A stretch of DNA of 64,000 bases. Origin: Martelella mediterranea (GTDB lineage: Bacteria; Pseudomonadota; Alphaproteobacteria; Rhizobiales; Rhizobiaceae). Below the pieces are notes generated by a model, which saw only the letters and a list, made by a program, of their open reading frames with translations, was not told where the DNA came from and made no database searches. A program made the position numbers and the translations under genes. Shown here piece by piece: positions 1 through 8,676 of this stretch. Positions within the stretch are counted from its first letter, which is position 1. Each line of letters starts with the position of its first letter. The stretch covers positions 149,288 through 213,287 of the forward strand of contig NZ_SMAR01000003.1 in assembly GCF_004342225.1 (NCBI RefSeq). Reading direction: 5' to 3'.

Positions 1-30
1 TGATCGTCGATGGGGACCGTGGCGAAGCGT

Positions 31-690
31 TTATTGTCGCTCAATGACTGCCAACGATGCATAACCACGACCGACAGACGTGAATGTCAGCCGGGCACCG
101 GCTGCGGCTGCCTGCATTTCCAGAACCTGCCTGAAGTCAGGGCGCGGTGTGACGTGGAACTTTGCGAGCCACTGGTTCAGGCCAGCTTTGAACCAGCCTG
201 GAAGCCCCTCTTGCTGACCGAAGTCGACGATGTGGAGAGAACCACCGGGAGCAAGCGCTTTTATTGCATTTTCTGAGGCTTTTTCCCATTCCGGGATCAT
301 GGAAACCGCATAAGAGATCATGATCCGATCAAAGCCATCGACTGCAAACGCGTCAGGTCTGAATGTGCAGGCATCGGCTGTGCGCAGCATGGGGCGGGCA
401 GTGCAATGCTGAAAGGTTCTGCGTGCGCTGATGAGCATTTCAGACGATATGTCAAAGCCGTAAAGCCGTGCCTGGGGATAGAGCGCGGAAGCCTTCTTCA
501 GGTTCCTGGCTGTGCCGCAGGCGACTTCAAGCAGGGATCCGCCTTCAGGCGGGTTAAGACCAGCAATCATCCGGTCACGTCCAAAGAGGTAGTATTTCCG
601 GGTCAGATCATAAATGTGCCGTTGGTAGCGGTACATTGCATCCATGGCGATGGCATGCTGCCCGCCGTCAGGTGTTGCCGGTTCGCTCAT
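31..690 (-). CDS. btaB: BtaB, diacylglyceryl-homoserine N-methyltransferase
   Basis: A 219-residue class I SAM-dependent methyltransferase with the SAM-binding motif LLEVACGTARNL near residue 53. By family knowledge BtaB adds three methyl groups to diacylglyceryl-homoserine, giving the betaine lipid DGTS that replaces phospholipids when phosphate is short. The assignment rests on the fold plus its position: the ATG lies 5 bases after the stop of btaA on the same strand, the standard btaA-btaB operon. Length is normal for BtaB, and the gene ends 30 bases inside the window edge. Confidence 0.9.
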   Translation of the reverse strand: MSEPATPDGGQHAIAMDAMYRYQRHIYDLTRKYYLFGRDRMIAGLNPPEGGSLLEVACGTARNLKKASALYPQARLYGFDISSEMLISARRTFQHCTARPMLRTADACTFRPDAFAVDGFDRIMISYAVSMIPEWEKASENAIKALAPGGSLHIVDFGQQEGLPGWFKAGLNQWLAKFHVTPRPDFRQVLEMQAAAAGARLTFTSVGRGYASLAVIERQ

Positions 691-695
691 GGGCC

Positions 696-1943
696 TCAGA
701 CCTTTTCATAAATGTGGAAGCCGCCATAGATCGCCGAACGATCCAGCATGCCAAGCTCTTCTGACTGATCCTTCAGATACCGCCATTCAGAGGCCGTTTC
801 TGCTCCAAGCCGCCCTTCAATAACGCTTGGTTCCCCGGCGGTGCGGAAGATAACACGAGCATTTTGACGTGCCGTCCGGGTGATCTCGGACCAGAGTGCG
901 TTGAGCTGATGGTCATTCATCCAGTCCTGCGCATCCAGAAGGACGAAGCGATCGGCAGAGGCGGCCTCACGGTGAGACAGCAATTCGGTAAAGCTTGCAT
1001 GGTGAACCTTCACCCGTGGTGCATTTTCCCTGATTGCTTCAAATGCTTCCTCCTGAAGATAGGTTGGCAGAGCGCCGTCTCCAGCCTCCGGATAGCGTCG
1101 GGCAAAAGCCTGCCAGGCAAAATAGTTGTCTTTCAGCGGGAACTGGCAGGCGAGCTTTTCCAGTCGTGCCCGAAGCACTGGTGCCAGCGTTCCGTCTTCA
1201 CTTGATTTTGCCAGCTCCTCATATTGTTTCGGTGGTATGCCCAGCCCGAACAGCGAGGATTTTCTGGATGTGGTCCAGCGTATCAGCGGCCTGTCAAACA
1301 AAGGAGCGATTTTTTCATCGAAGAACCGTCTCTGCTCGCGCAGTGATCCGGCTTCCGTTAAATCCGAAATTCTGACGCCATGCAGGCGCGCAACGGCGTG
1401 ACCGGCGCCGATGAAGTTTCCGAGAAGACCGGTACGATAGATGTTGCGCCCGAAAACACTGATGCGTCTGCGGGCAAGCTTGTCACGGCTTTCCCAGTAG
1501 GCGCGCGTCTTTTCATCCAGATGTTCTGCAATGTAGCGATCATATAACCCTACGGCACCTTTGTCGCCATTGCCGAAAAGCTGAAGAATGGCAGCGTGAT
1601 CGGGAAGGTGCTGAAAAGCTGCAAGCTTGAGCTTGTTGAGTGCGATATGGTGCGGATTGAGGTCAACAACGTCGATCTGTTCTGGCTTGCATGTCAGGTA
1701 AGCCAGCGCATTGCAGCCGCCAGATCCGATTGTAACCACCCGGTGGCCCGGCCCAAGCTTCATTGCGGCAATATCGACGTCCGGATCTTCCCATATCTGC
1801 GGGTAGACAAGGCCGGAAAAAAGAAGTCCGAACAGGCGCTCGGAAAACCCTTCTTTCGAGAATGCGCGGTGTTGCAACAGAGCCGTTTTCAAGCGGTTCC
1901 CTATTTTCGGATTGTTGCGCTGCTCAAGGCTGCTCATCGTCAC
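696..1943 (-). CDS. btaA: BtaA, SAM:diacylglycerol 3-amino-3-carboxypropyltransferase
   Basis: A 415-residue DUF3419-family protein. It carries the glycine-rich SAM-binding stretch VVTIGSGGCNALAYL (about residues 69-83) followed by IDVVDLNPHH. The enzyme transfers the aminocarboxypropyl group of SAM to diacylglycerol, the first step of betaine-lipid (DGTS) synthesis at the inner membrane. It is the first gene of a two-gene operon with btaB. In rhizobia btaAB is induced by phosphate limitation; I looked for two tandem CTGTCAT Pho-box halves in 1944-2088 and did not see a convincing pair. Confidence 0.92.
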   Translation of the reverse strand: MTMSSLEQRNNPKIGNRLKTALLQHRAFSKEGFSERLFGLLFSGLVYPQIWEDPDVDIAAMKLGPGHRVVTIGSGGCNALAYLTCKPEQIDVVDLNPHHIALNKLKLAAFQHLPDHAAILQLFGNGDKGAVGLYDRYIAEHLDEKTRAYWESRDKLARRRISVFGRNIYRTGLLGNFIGAGHAVARLHGVRISDLTEAGSLREQRRFFDEKIAPLFDRPLIRWTTSRKSSLFGLGIPPKQYEELAKSSEDGTLAPVLRARLEKLACQFPLKDNYFAWQAFARRYPEAGDGALPTYLQEEAFEAIRENAPRVKVHHASFTELLSHREAASADRFVLLDAQDWMNDHQLNALWSEITRTARQNARVIFRTAGEPSVIEGRLGAETASEWRYLKDQSEELGMLDRSAIYGGFHIYEKV

Positions 1944-2057
1944 TCTCGTCCTTCTGGCCGGGGAATATCACCCGAAGCAGGCGACACTCTTTCCCTCTGG
2001 ATGCGGATGTTTAACTTCCAGCACCTAGAGCAGCTCTGCTAAAGTTTGATGACGCAT

Positions 2058-2073
2058 GCGTTCTCAAGAACGC
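2058..2073. repeat. Inverted repeat GCGTTCT-CA-AGAACGC upstream of btaA
   Basis: Perfect 7-bp arms separated by two bases, lying between the end of the upstream minus-strand membrane-protein gene and btaA, about 115 bases before the btaA start. There is no T-run on either side, so it is a poor terminator. It could be an operator for btaAB. Function is inferred only from position. Confidence 0.4.
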
Positions 2074-2088
2074 CTTGCAGGCTGGCCT

Positions 2089-2724
2089 TTATGCCGCATC
2101 CTGTCGGTAACGGGCCGACACACGCGGCAGGCCCGAGCGCAGCAGCTTTTCAATCCGGAGCTTCCGTGCCTGCGCGTTTTCTCTGCGAATGCGCGATGCG
2201 ATCAAACGTGTTGCCACTGCATAAAAAAGCAGTGAAAACACGGTTGAAGCGCTATAGGAAATGGCCAGCGTTTCCAGTGTTTCGCGTGTTAAGGCTTCTG
2301 GATTGAGAAAAAGCACAAGGATTGACGCGGGAACGGCAATCTCAGTTGATGGGCTGATTTTTGCGCTGATCGCATAGCCGAAAATCTGATGGAATTTCTG
2401 GACCGGCTGATTGTCGTTTGATGCGACAGGAAAAAAGTGACGGGCTTTCAAAGTGGTTCTGACCGCCAGAATGAACAGGAAAGTGGCTGCTGCTATCCGC
2501 GCCAGAACGATACCGTCCGGCATGGCAGTCAAAAAGAAGAAAACCAGCCCGGCAGCGATGCACAGGCTTACCAGTCGCACTATCAGGACACCGCAGCCAG
2601 CTGCAAAGCGCGCACTAAGCCGCCGCTGAAACTGCCAACGGGCAAAATGAAGCATTCTGCCCGAGGGAAGCGACAGTACAACGAAAACCAGCGCCGGAAA
2701 GGCGATCATGGCTTCGACAGACAA
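2089..2724 (-). CDS. Small multi-pass membrane protein, LysE/RhtB-like layout
   Basis: I do not recognise this protein with certainty. It is about 211 residues with hydrophobic segments near residues 5-20, 45-67, 70-90, 130-145 and 155-175, a central basic/polar loop and a basic C-terminal tail. The layout and the short FLNPEAL motif recall LysE/RhtB amino-acid exporters, but the usual N-terminal TPGP motif is absent. I chose the TTG at 2724 because GGAGG lies about 7 bases upstream of it; the GTG at 2733 sits directly against that Shine-Dalgarno sequence. Confidence 0.5.
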   Translation of the reverse strand: MSVEAMIAFPALVFVVLSLPSGRMLHFARWQFQRRLSARFAAGCGVLIVRLVSLCIAAGLVFFFLTAMPDGIVLARIAAATFLFILAVRTTLKARHFFPVASNDNQPVQKFHQIFGYAISAKISPSTEIAVPASILVLFLNPEALTRETLETLAISYSASTVFSLLFYAVATRLIASRIRRENAQARKLRIEKLLRSGLPRVSARYRQDAA

Positions 2725-2775
2725 TTTATGCACCTCCTGCCTATCAGGCTATAAAAGCCTCCCAGGAAGGAAAAA

Positions 2776-3990
2776 TCAATGAGCAGGGCTGAATTCCTGT
2801 CCGATTTCGTCCATGACAGCTTCGAACCAGGCGGTGTTGAGGTCGAAGTGACCGCCGCCTTTGATCCGCTCGAATTCAATTGTACGCAATTGACCGTTGC
2901 GTTCCACATCATGCCCGGTGACGCCGGAAACGCCATCAAGTGCGCTTTCAACCGCCAGATCGACCATTGAGTGGATCAGGCGCAGATCGTCACTGTTGGC
3001 CGGGGCCGAACGCGCATAATAGCCTGACTTCTGAACCATCGAACGCTCTGCGCCCAGAAGGGCTGCAAACTGTTTGGCAAACCAGTCGCCAACGTTGATC
3101 TTGTCGAGTTTGACATGGCCGAACGCATCACGGGTCACGTCTGCCCCTGCGGCTTCCCGCTCTGCGACAATCGCATCAAGACAGGCCCCTTCGGAGACGA
3201 AGAGCGAGACGGAACCGTTCTTGTCCATCACCTCTTTCAGGCGTGCGGCTTCTGCTTCAAGATCAAACGCCATTTCGGGCAGATAAACGCCATCAAGCAT
3301 TTTCATGGCTGGGTCCATCAACATGCCTTCGACATATTCGACGGTGCGCTGACGCTCCAGATAAGCCCGTGCCGTGGCCGCGGTCAGCCAGCCACAGTGG
3401 CGGCCCATCACCTCATGAATGATAAGCGTGCGCGGTGCTGCGCTCTGTTCGTTGGCGATGTTGTCAAAAAAGGCCGCGCCGTATTCAGCTGCAGTCCATG
3501 CTCCCAGGGTTTGCCGGATTGGCATGACGTCGTTGTCGACGGTTTTGGGAAGGCCGACAACGGTGAGATCATATCCGTTTTTCTTCAGGTAAGCTGCCAG
3601 GTCGGCTGCCGTCGTGTTGGTGTCATCGCCACCGATGGTGTGAAGAATTGTAATGCCGTCTCTGGTCAGCTGTTCGGCAGCCACTTTCAGTGGGTCTTCG
3701 CCGGGACCAACCAGCCCACGTTTTTCACAATCTTTCTGGTTGGTCAGTTTGACGCGGCTGTTTCCGATCGGCGAGCCGCCAAAACGGTGCAGTCTGGATG
3801 CCTGTTCGCGTATGGCTGCTGTGATCGGAAGGCTGTCACCCTTCAGTAGTCCGGCGTAACCGGAGCGATAGGCGATGATTTCCGTGTCGGGGGCGATATC
3901 GGAATAACGCTCAATGAGTCCGCCTACAGCAGACGATAGACAGGGCGCTAGGCCCCCGGCGGTCAGCATGGCAACCTTATGGCTCGACAT
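2776..3990 (-). CDS. pfp: Pyrophosphate-dependent phosphofructokinase
   Basis: A 404-residue cytoplasmic enzyme that reversibly phosphorylates fructose 6-phosphate with pyrophosphate. Seen in the sequence: GGDDTNT (residues 120-126), PKTVDND (148-154) and MGRHCGWL (195-202). The second Asp of GGDD and the Lys of PKTVDND are the two residues that separate PPi-dependent from ATP-dependent PFKs (the latter have GGDGS and PGTIDND). Two in-frame ATGs exist. The one at 3990 is preferred because GGAAGG (complement of 3997-4002) is 6 bases upstream of it, but touches the ATG at 3996. Transcribed alone. Confidence 0.92.
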   Translation of the reverse strand: MSSHKVAMLTAGGLAPCLSSAVGGLIERYSDIAPDTEIIAYRSGYAGLLKGDSLPITAAIREQASRLHRFGGSPIGNSRVKLTNQKDCEKRGLVGPGEDPLKVAAEQLTRDGITILHTIGGDDTNTTAADLAAYLKKNGYDLTVVGLPKTVDNDVMPIRQTLGAWTAAEYGAAFFDNIANEQSAAPRTLIIHEVMGRHCGWLTAATARAYLERQRTVEYVEGMLMDPAMKMLDGVYLPEMAFDLEAEAARLKEVMDKNGSVSLFVSEGACLDAIVAEREAAGADVTRDAFGHVKLDKINVGDWFAKQFAALLGAERSMVQKSGYYARSAPANSDDLRLIHSMVDLAVESALDGVSGVTGHDVERNGQLRTIEFERIKGGGHFDLNTAWFEAVMDEIGQEFSPAH

Positions 3991-4564
3991 TTTCATCCTT
4001 CCATCAAAACGGTGGAATTATTTACGTTCAATGCGACATGGATGCGACAGGAGCCTTGCCGCTGTAAAGCCTGAACCGTAAGAAAGTGCGGGTTCCAGGC
4101 AGGATATGTTCAGATATCTTTAAAAAGGAGCAGCGGCAGGCTGTATCAGAAAAGTTCGAAAGTGCACCGCCTCAACACCTGCTTCTGCTCTGTCAAACGC
4201 GCCAGGCGTCAGTCACCCTTAAGGAAAAAGAAAGCAGAACATATGAGAGGCGTGATGATCGTTGTTCGGGTGAGCTGAAAATAGCCAAAATTTAAAGTAT
4301 AATTATGCTCTGTAAGGCTTTCATTCATAGAGGCTTTATGATCTGGCGGTGAGGTGTCTGCCTCTGATCCGCCAATGCCGTTCAGGGTCTGCGGCTGTTT
4401 TCAGATCGCCATCACTGATCGGCTATTGCGATCGGGTTCATTCTTCTGCAGAAAGTCGCAGAAAGTTGAAATTGAACCAATCGGTTCGACTTGCATAAAA
4501 ACATAAAACTGTTCAATCTGATATCTTGGGTTTTGCGTTAGGCCCGATTGAAGGAGTGCGCCTG
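3991..4564. other. Intergenic region, 574 bases, between divergent pfp and the TerB-DnaJ gene
   Basis: It must hold both divergent promoters. One ORF of 69 codons (4086-4295, plus) has no good ribosome site and an unconvincing protein, so I do not call it. A hairpin-forming stretch GGCGG...CCGCC with an inner GAGG/CCTC pair spans 4345-4373. The last 100 bases are AT-rich. I see no gene here. Confidence 0.5.
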
Positions 4565-5275
4565 ATGTCTTTCTGGGAAAAGCTGGTCAATTTTGTCAGC
4601 CAGTCCGCCGGTAATGTTTTGACCGGTGTGGTTGAGGCTGTGCGCACACTTTTCGAAGGTGACCCTGAAACGCGCCGTCAGGTGGCGTTTTCCGTTTCTC
4701 TGATTGCGCTTTCTGCCAAGATGGCAAAGGCAGACGGTTTCGTCACGCTGGAAGAAGTGAATGCATTTCACGAGATTTTCGAGATCCCCGACAAGGAACG
4801 CGCGAATGTTGCGCGACTTTACAATCTCGCTCGTCAGGATGTTGCTGGCTACGAAGCCTATGCCGAGAAGCTGAAAGGTCTTTGTGCTGGTGGCGAAGAG
4901 GGGTGTCCGATCCTTGAAGAGGTGATTGATGGCCTGTTCCACATCGCCAAGGCCGACGGTGCTGTGCACGAAAACGAGCTGGCCTTTCTTGCGCGGATCG
5001 CTGAGATCTTCGGTATCAGCGAGGTGCGCTTCAAAGCCATCTGCGCGCGTCACATTGATCGTGGCTCGAACGATCCCTATCGGGTTCTGGGTGTCAAACG
5101 CTCTGACGATTTTTCGACGATCCGCAGTCGCTATCGCTCACTCGTCGCAGAAAATCATCCGGACCGGCTGATTGCCCGTGGTGTTCCTAAAGAGTTTCAT
5201 GCTGCTGCCAACGATCGCATGGCGATGATCAACGCCGCTTACGAAGAGATCGAGCGTGAACGAAAGGCTGCCTGA
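4565..5275 (+). CDS. TerB-DnaJ protein (DjlA-like, without a membrane anchor)
   Basis: A 236-residue protein. The N-terminal part (about residues 40-150) is a helical TerB-like domain with the paired acidic motif AKADG repeated at two places (MAKADGFVTLEE and IAKADGAVHENE). The C-terminal 70 residues are a J domain with the HPD tripeptide (AENHPDRL), which stimulates DnaK-type ATPase. DjlA proteins share this domain order but have an N-terminal membrane helix that is not evident here. The ATG at 4565 is preferred over 4526 because AAGGAG (4551-4556) lies 8 bases before it. Confidence 0.85.
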   Translation: MSFWEKLVNFVSQSAGNVLTGVVEAVRTLFEGDPETRRQVAFSVSLIALSAKMAKADGFVTLEEVNAFHEIFEIPDKERANVARLYNLARQDVAGYEAYAEKLKGLCAGGEEGCPILEEVIDGLFHIAKADGAVHENELAFLARIAEIFGISEVRFKAICARHIDRGSNDPYRVLGVKRSDDFSTIRSRYRSLVAENHPDRLIARGVPKEFHAAANDRMAMINAAYEEIERERKAA

Positions 5276-5276
5276 C

Positions 5277-5936
5277 ATGAACCTTGTTCTCAGGGGTGAA
5301 ATGGTGTTGGCGCTTTTGGTCGGGACTTGCCCGGTCCTTACCGCAAGTGCCGCGCTTGCAGATGGCGACCAGCTATCAGGTGCGCGGTCCGTTGTAATGG
5401 TGGCCCATCCCGATATGTGTAACGAGGAAGGGATATCCGGTCTTTCCGACGCCAGTTATTCGGTATCGTGGCCGGAAACCAGTTATGACGGGACATCGGT
5501 TGACCGTCACGGCACTCTTTACGAGATCAACTGCTACGCTGGTGCGTATAACCTTGTTGTGGCATATGTCTTCGCGACGGGCGATGAGGATGCTGAGGAT
5601 ATGGCGCTGGCCTCCTTTGCGTCACCGGCGTTTACAATCGAGTATGCCGATGGGGATGAAACCGATACTGAGCTGAAAGCCGATCCTGTCGTTACCGGTT
5701 TTCAGGCTGATACCCTATTGATCAATCCGGTATTTGATGCTGAAACCCTGACGATCTCAACCTTTGAGAAGTGGCTTGGTCTTGGTGATACCTATTCCGC
5801 AGGATTGTGGTCTCTGCAAGATGGTCAGTTCGTGCTGAAACATTATGAGATCGATCCGATCTATGAAGCCAATCTCGATGGTCAGGATGGTGATCTGTCC
5901 GCTACGACATTTGTTCTTTATGATGCTGAGCGGTAG
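5277..5936 (+). CDS. Exported DUF1176-like protein
   Basis: 219 residues, starting one base after the stop of the TerB-DnaJ gene, so probably translated with it. A signal peptide is visible (MNLVLRGEMVLALLVG... followed by an ASAALA cleavage-like site near residue 30). The body has LYEINCYAGAYN, then LLINPVFDAETLTIS and WLGLGD, the pattern I associate with the DUF1176 family of periplasmic proteins of unknown function. The mature protein is very acidic. No catalytic motif is recognised. Confidence 0.7.
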   Translation: MNLVLRGEMVLALLVGTCPVLTASAALADGDQLSGARSVVMVAHPDMCNEEGISGLSDASYSVSWPETSYDGTSVDRHGTLYEINCYAGAYNLVVAYVFATGDEDAEDMALASFASPAFTIEYADGDETDTELKADPVVTGFQADTLLINPVFDAETLTISTFEKWLGLGDTYSAGLWSLQDGQFVLKHYEIDPIYEANLDGQDGDLSATTFVLYDAER

Positions 5937-6109
5937 TGGCTGAAAGAGGAAACGGGCTCCCGGCCTGTTGTCCGGTTTTAATCAAGTCTATATCACGTTG
6001 AAACGATCATGCGGTCCATCCGCAAATCTCTGGGCAGTCGGGAACCTTTTCGGACCGGTTGGCGCTGCCTTATCTGCAAGACTGGTTTGGTATCGGCCAA
6101 GAGGTGAGA

Positions 6110-7297
6110 ATGACACAGCATTTCAAAACCATCATTATCGGCCGTGGTCTGATGGGAAGCGCTGCCGCCAGGCACCTTGCATCCATGACAGACGGTGTGG
6201 CTGTGATCGGTCCGGACGAGCCACTTGATAAGGCCAACCATAAGGGCGTTTTCGCAAGCCACTATGATGAGGGGCGCATCACCCGAACGATTGATCGCGA
6301 CCCGGTCTGGGCTGAACTCGCCAATCGTTCAATTGCGCGCTATCGCGCTATCGAACATGAGAGCGGGATCGACTTTTACAGTGAAGTTGGCGCACTCATC
6401 GCCGCGCCTTCACGTTCCGGCACACGCTACATGGCCGCCGTCATCGAGGCGGCTGAGAGTTGTGGTGTCAAACCGCAGCAAATGGATGCTGAGGCGCTGG
6501 CTGCCCGGTTCCCGTATTTCGAGTTTGCCGATGGTACAAAAGCTGTCTACGAAGCCGAAAACGCCGGGCATATCTCGCCGCGCCGGCTAGTGGCTGCGCA
6601 GTCTTTGCTGGCAAAAAAGGCCGGGGCCACTGTTATAGCCGACACAGTCACAGAGGTGCAGGAAAAGGCTGAACATGTCGTTGTGAAGGTGGAGGGCGGT
6701 TCCGTCCATACCGCCGACAGGGTTCTGGTTGCAGCAGGCGGCTTCACTGTGAACGAAAAGCTTTTGCCACGCAAAATCGATCTGAGTGTATTTGCCCGTA
6801 CGATCGCGTACTTCGAGGTCGATGAGGACGGGGCGGAAGCGCTGGCCGACATGCCGAGCCTGATCTATAAACCGGACGCTGAAACGGACGGAATTTATCT
6901 TCTGCCGCCGATCCGCTACCCCGATGGCCGTTTCTATCTCAAAATCGGCGGTGATCCTGAAGATCTGCCGCTGAAAAACGAGGCGGCGATCAAAGACTGG
7001 TTTCGCTCTTCCGGGCAAAAAGCAACCCGGGAATATCTGACGCGGGTGCTCTGCGATCTGATGCCGGGTATCCGGGTTCTCAATACCCAGACCGGAACCT
7101 GCGCGACGTCCTACTCACCATCCGGTTATCCAATGGTCGGCTTCCTGCCTTCAAGCCGTGTGGCCGTTCTGACCGCCGGCTGTGGTGCCGGCGCGAAGAG
7201 CTCTGATGAAATCGGTCGCCTTGGCGCGGTGCTCATGGATAAGGGCACGCTGCAGGGCGAGGGGTATTCGGTCGATTTCGCGCCTTCGTTCTTCTGA
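6110..7297 (+). CDS. FAD-dependent amine oxidase, DAO/monomeric sarcosine oxidase type
   Basis: A 395-residue flavoprotein of the DAO superfamily. The N-terminal dinucleotide fold is IIIGRGLMGSAAARHL (about residues 8-23), and the C-terminal part has a second FAD-contact segment (TAGCGAGAKSSDEIG). Length and layout match monomeric sarcosine oxidase and N-methyltryptophan oxidase. The Cys of the segment TGTCATSYSPSGYPMVG lies about where those enzymes bind FAD covalently (inference from memory of the family). The substrate cannot be read from sequence. The ATG at 6110 follows GAGGTGAG (6101-6108). It stands alone; no operon partner is seen. Confidence 0.8.
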   Translation: MTQHFKTIIIGRGLMGSAAARHLASMTDGVAVIGPDEPLDKANHKGVFASHYDEGRITRTIDRDPVWAELANRSIARYRAIEHESGIDFYSEVGALIAAPSRSGTRYMAAVIEAAESCGVKPQQMDAEALAARFPYFEFADGTKAVYEAENAGHISPRRLVAAQSLLAKKAGATVIADTVTEVQEKAEHVVVKVEGGSVHTADRVLVAAGGFTVNEKLLPRKIDLSVFARTIAYFEVDEDGAEALADMPSLIYKPDAETDGIYLLPPIRYPDGRFYLKIGGDPEDLPLKNEAAIKDWFRSSGQKATREYLTRVLCDLMPGIRVLNTQTGTCATSYSPSGYPMVGFLPSSRVAVLTAGCGAGAKSSDEIGRLGAVLMDKGTLQGEGYSVDFAPSFF

Positions 7298-7370
7298 ATT
7301 CTGATCTGCGTTACTGTCTGAGCGATATTCCGTTGGCAATTTGCCATCGTCTCGTATAGGAAACCCGCAC

Positions 7371-7812
7371 CAGTTGGCCGGGCGGCCGCGCTTTGCCAAT
7401 GCCGAAAGGCGGCAGGGTGAGGAAAGTCCGGGCTCCACGGAAACACGGTGCCGGAAAAAGTCCGGCGGGGGTGACCCCAGGGAAAGTGCCACAGAAAGTA
7501 AACCGCCCCGCCTGCAATAACGCTCTTTGGTTTGGCCTGTGCGCCGCTTTGAGCTTTATTGCCGGCGGGGTAAGGGTGAAAGGGTGGGGTAAGAGCCCAC
7601 CGCGTGTCCGGCAACGGTCACGGCACGGTAAACCCCACCGGGAGCAAAACCGAATAGGGATGACGCGGCGCTTGTCGCCAGCCTGTTTCCAGGTCTGTCA
7701 TCCGGGTGGGTTGCGAGAGGCAGTGCGCAAGTGCTGTCCCAGATGAATGGTCGCCACGTCTTTTCAGCTCTGGCTGAGAAGGCCATACAGAACCCGGCTT
7801 ACAGGCCAACTG
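7371..7812 (+). ncRNA. rnpB: RNase P RNA (bacterial type A)
   Basis: The catalytic RNA of RNase P, which trims the 5' leader of tRNA precursors. The ends pair as helix P1: CAGTTGGCC at 7371-7379 with GGCCAACTG at 7804-7812. The universally conserved 5' block GAGGAAAGTCCGGGCTCCAC starts at about 7419. The 3' conserved block AGATGAATGGTCGCCAC is at 7741-7757, and ACAGAAAGTAAACCGCC near 7491-7507. Its position just upstream of mraZ is typical of rhizobia-like genomes. Ends are set from P1 and may differ by a few bases. Confidence 0.95.
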
Positions 7813-8012
7813 GTTTTTATTTCTTCTCACGATGACTTTTTGGGATGGAGCGCCACAGGTGCTCTTTCGCCCTGCATTCGCGCCCGGGCAATACGGATTC
7901 GTGTCCTGTTGTCCCTTTTGTTTCAATGATTTGCGCGGAAAGCTTTCGTTAACGATGCGCTGCTAATCTCAGCTGTTAATGCCGCATGCAGACTTGGTTA
8001 ATAGCGGGTTAT

Positions 8013-8046
8013 CCCATTGACGCCCAATTGTGCCCATGTTATCCCA
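8013..8046 (-). promoter_or_regulatory. MraZ operator: four CCCA (TGGG) boxes at exact 10-bp period
   Basis: CCCA occurs at 8013-8016, 8023-8026, 8033-8036 and 8043-8046, each separated by exactly 6 bases. Read on the minus strand these are four TGGG boxes. MraZ is known to bind TGGG-type direct repeats with a 10-bp period upstream of its own gene, so this is very probably the autorepression site of the dcw cluster. It overlaps the promoter proposed at 8017-8045. Confidence 0.85.
8017..8045 (+). promoter_or_regulatory. Candidate mraZ promoter inside the operator
   Basis: TTGACG (8017-8022), a 17-base spacer, then TATCCC (8040-8045). The -35 element is close to the alphaproteobacterial TTGAC; the -10 is weak. 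All four MraZ boxes lie on or within 4 bases of this promoter, which would explain repression by direct occlusion. Confidence 0.45.
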
Positions 8047-8221
8047 TCTGATAAGAGTTCGCTGCCATCGGCAGCACCTGCGTTCGTAAGGCGGTTCTGT
8101 TCTAAGTATTCGGAATTGTTGTTGAATTCGCCCTTTGGGCGAAGCGGGTTTTCTGTGTCTGTATCGGGTTGGGAAGGGGTGGCTGCGTTCCGGTCACCGG
8201 AAGCGTCGGCGGTATTGCGTT

Positions 8222-8659
8222 ATGAACCGGTTTCTTTCCAATGCGACCAAGAAGATCGATGCGAAGGGGAGAGTTTCGGTCCCGGCAGTGTTTCGCACAG
8301 TGCTGGCCGAGCGGGGAATCGAAGAGCTTTACTGCTTTCAGGATTTCATCTTTCCAGCCATCAGTATCGGCGGGCCGGATCTGCTCGATCGCTTCGAGCG
8401 GCAGATCGATCAGGAAGATCCGTTTTCAGCCGATGCGAACGACATGTCGCTCCTGATTCATGGTGGCGGCGTGTTTATGAAGCTCGATGCCGAAGGACGG
8501 TTGATGGTCACGGATTTCATTCGCGATTTCACCGGCATCGGCAGGGAGATCACTTTCGTGGGTCGTGCGGACCACTTCCAGCTTTGGGAGCCGCAGGCCT
8601 TTCAGGCAGCGCAGGCTGCCGCGCGCAAGGCCCGGTTTGGCGGCCGGTCTGGTGCCTGA
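8222..8659 (+). CDS. mraZ: MraZ, transcriptional regulator of the dcw cluster
   Basis: 145 residues, the usual MraZ length. It has two AbrB/SpoVT-type half-domains: one around [15 protein letters not shown] (about residues 11-25) and one around [15 protein letters not shown] (about 85-99). MraZ binds repeated TGGG boxes upstream of its own gene as a ring-shaped oligomer and represses the division cluster; such an array lies at 8013-8046. Longer in-frame extensions upstream are not supported, because the family begins at MNRFLSN. First gene of the dcw cluster. Confidence 0.93.
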   Translation: MNRFLSNATKKIDAKGRVSVPAVFRTVLAERGIEELYCFQDFIFPAISIGGPDLLDRFERQIDQEDPFSADANDMSLLIHGGGVFMKLDAEGRLMVTDFIRDFTGIGREITFVGRADHFQLWEPQAFQAAQAAARKARFGGRSGA

Positions 8660-8676
8660 AGCTACGGGGATACGGA

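Larger units (their letters stand above)
7813..8221 (+). other. 409-base spacer between rnpB and mraZ
   Basis: It contains a weak rnpB terminator candidate (stem 7848-7854 / 7858-7864, loop ACA, then TTT), the CCCA operator array and the likely mraZ promoter, then about 170 bases of untranslated leader. ORFs reading through this spacer in the rsmH frame have no support and are not called. Confidence 0.6.

Noticed and set aside
1944..2088. Pho box upstream of btaA
   Set aside because: Only a single GTCAT-like half was found, without a second half at 11-bp spacing.
4086..4295. 69-codon plus-strand ORF between pfp and the TerB-DnaJ gene
   Set aside because: No ribosome site, no recognisable protein pattern, in a divergent promoter region.
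7393..7926. Several ORFs of 60-117 codons on both strands around 7.4-7.9 kb
   Set aside because: They lie within or next to the RNase P RNA, whose conserved blocks and P1 helix explain the sequence.
8017..8676. Long N-terminal extension of rsmH running through mraZ and its operator
   Set aside because: It overlaps mraZ in another frame, and RsmH proteins start at about 8677.
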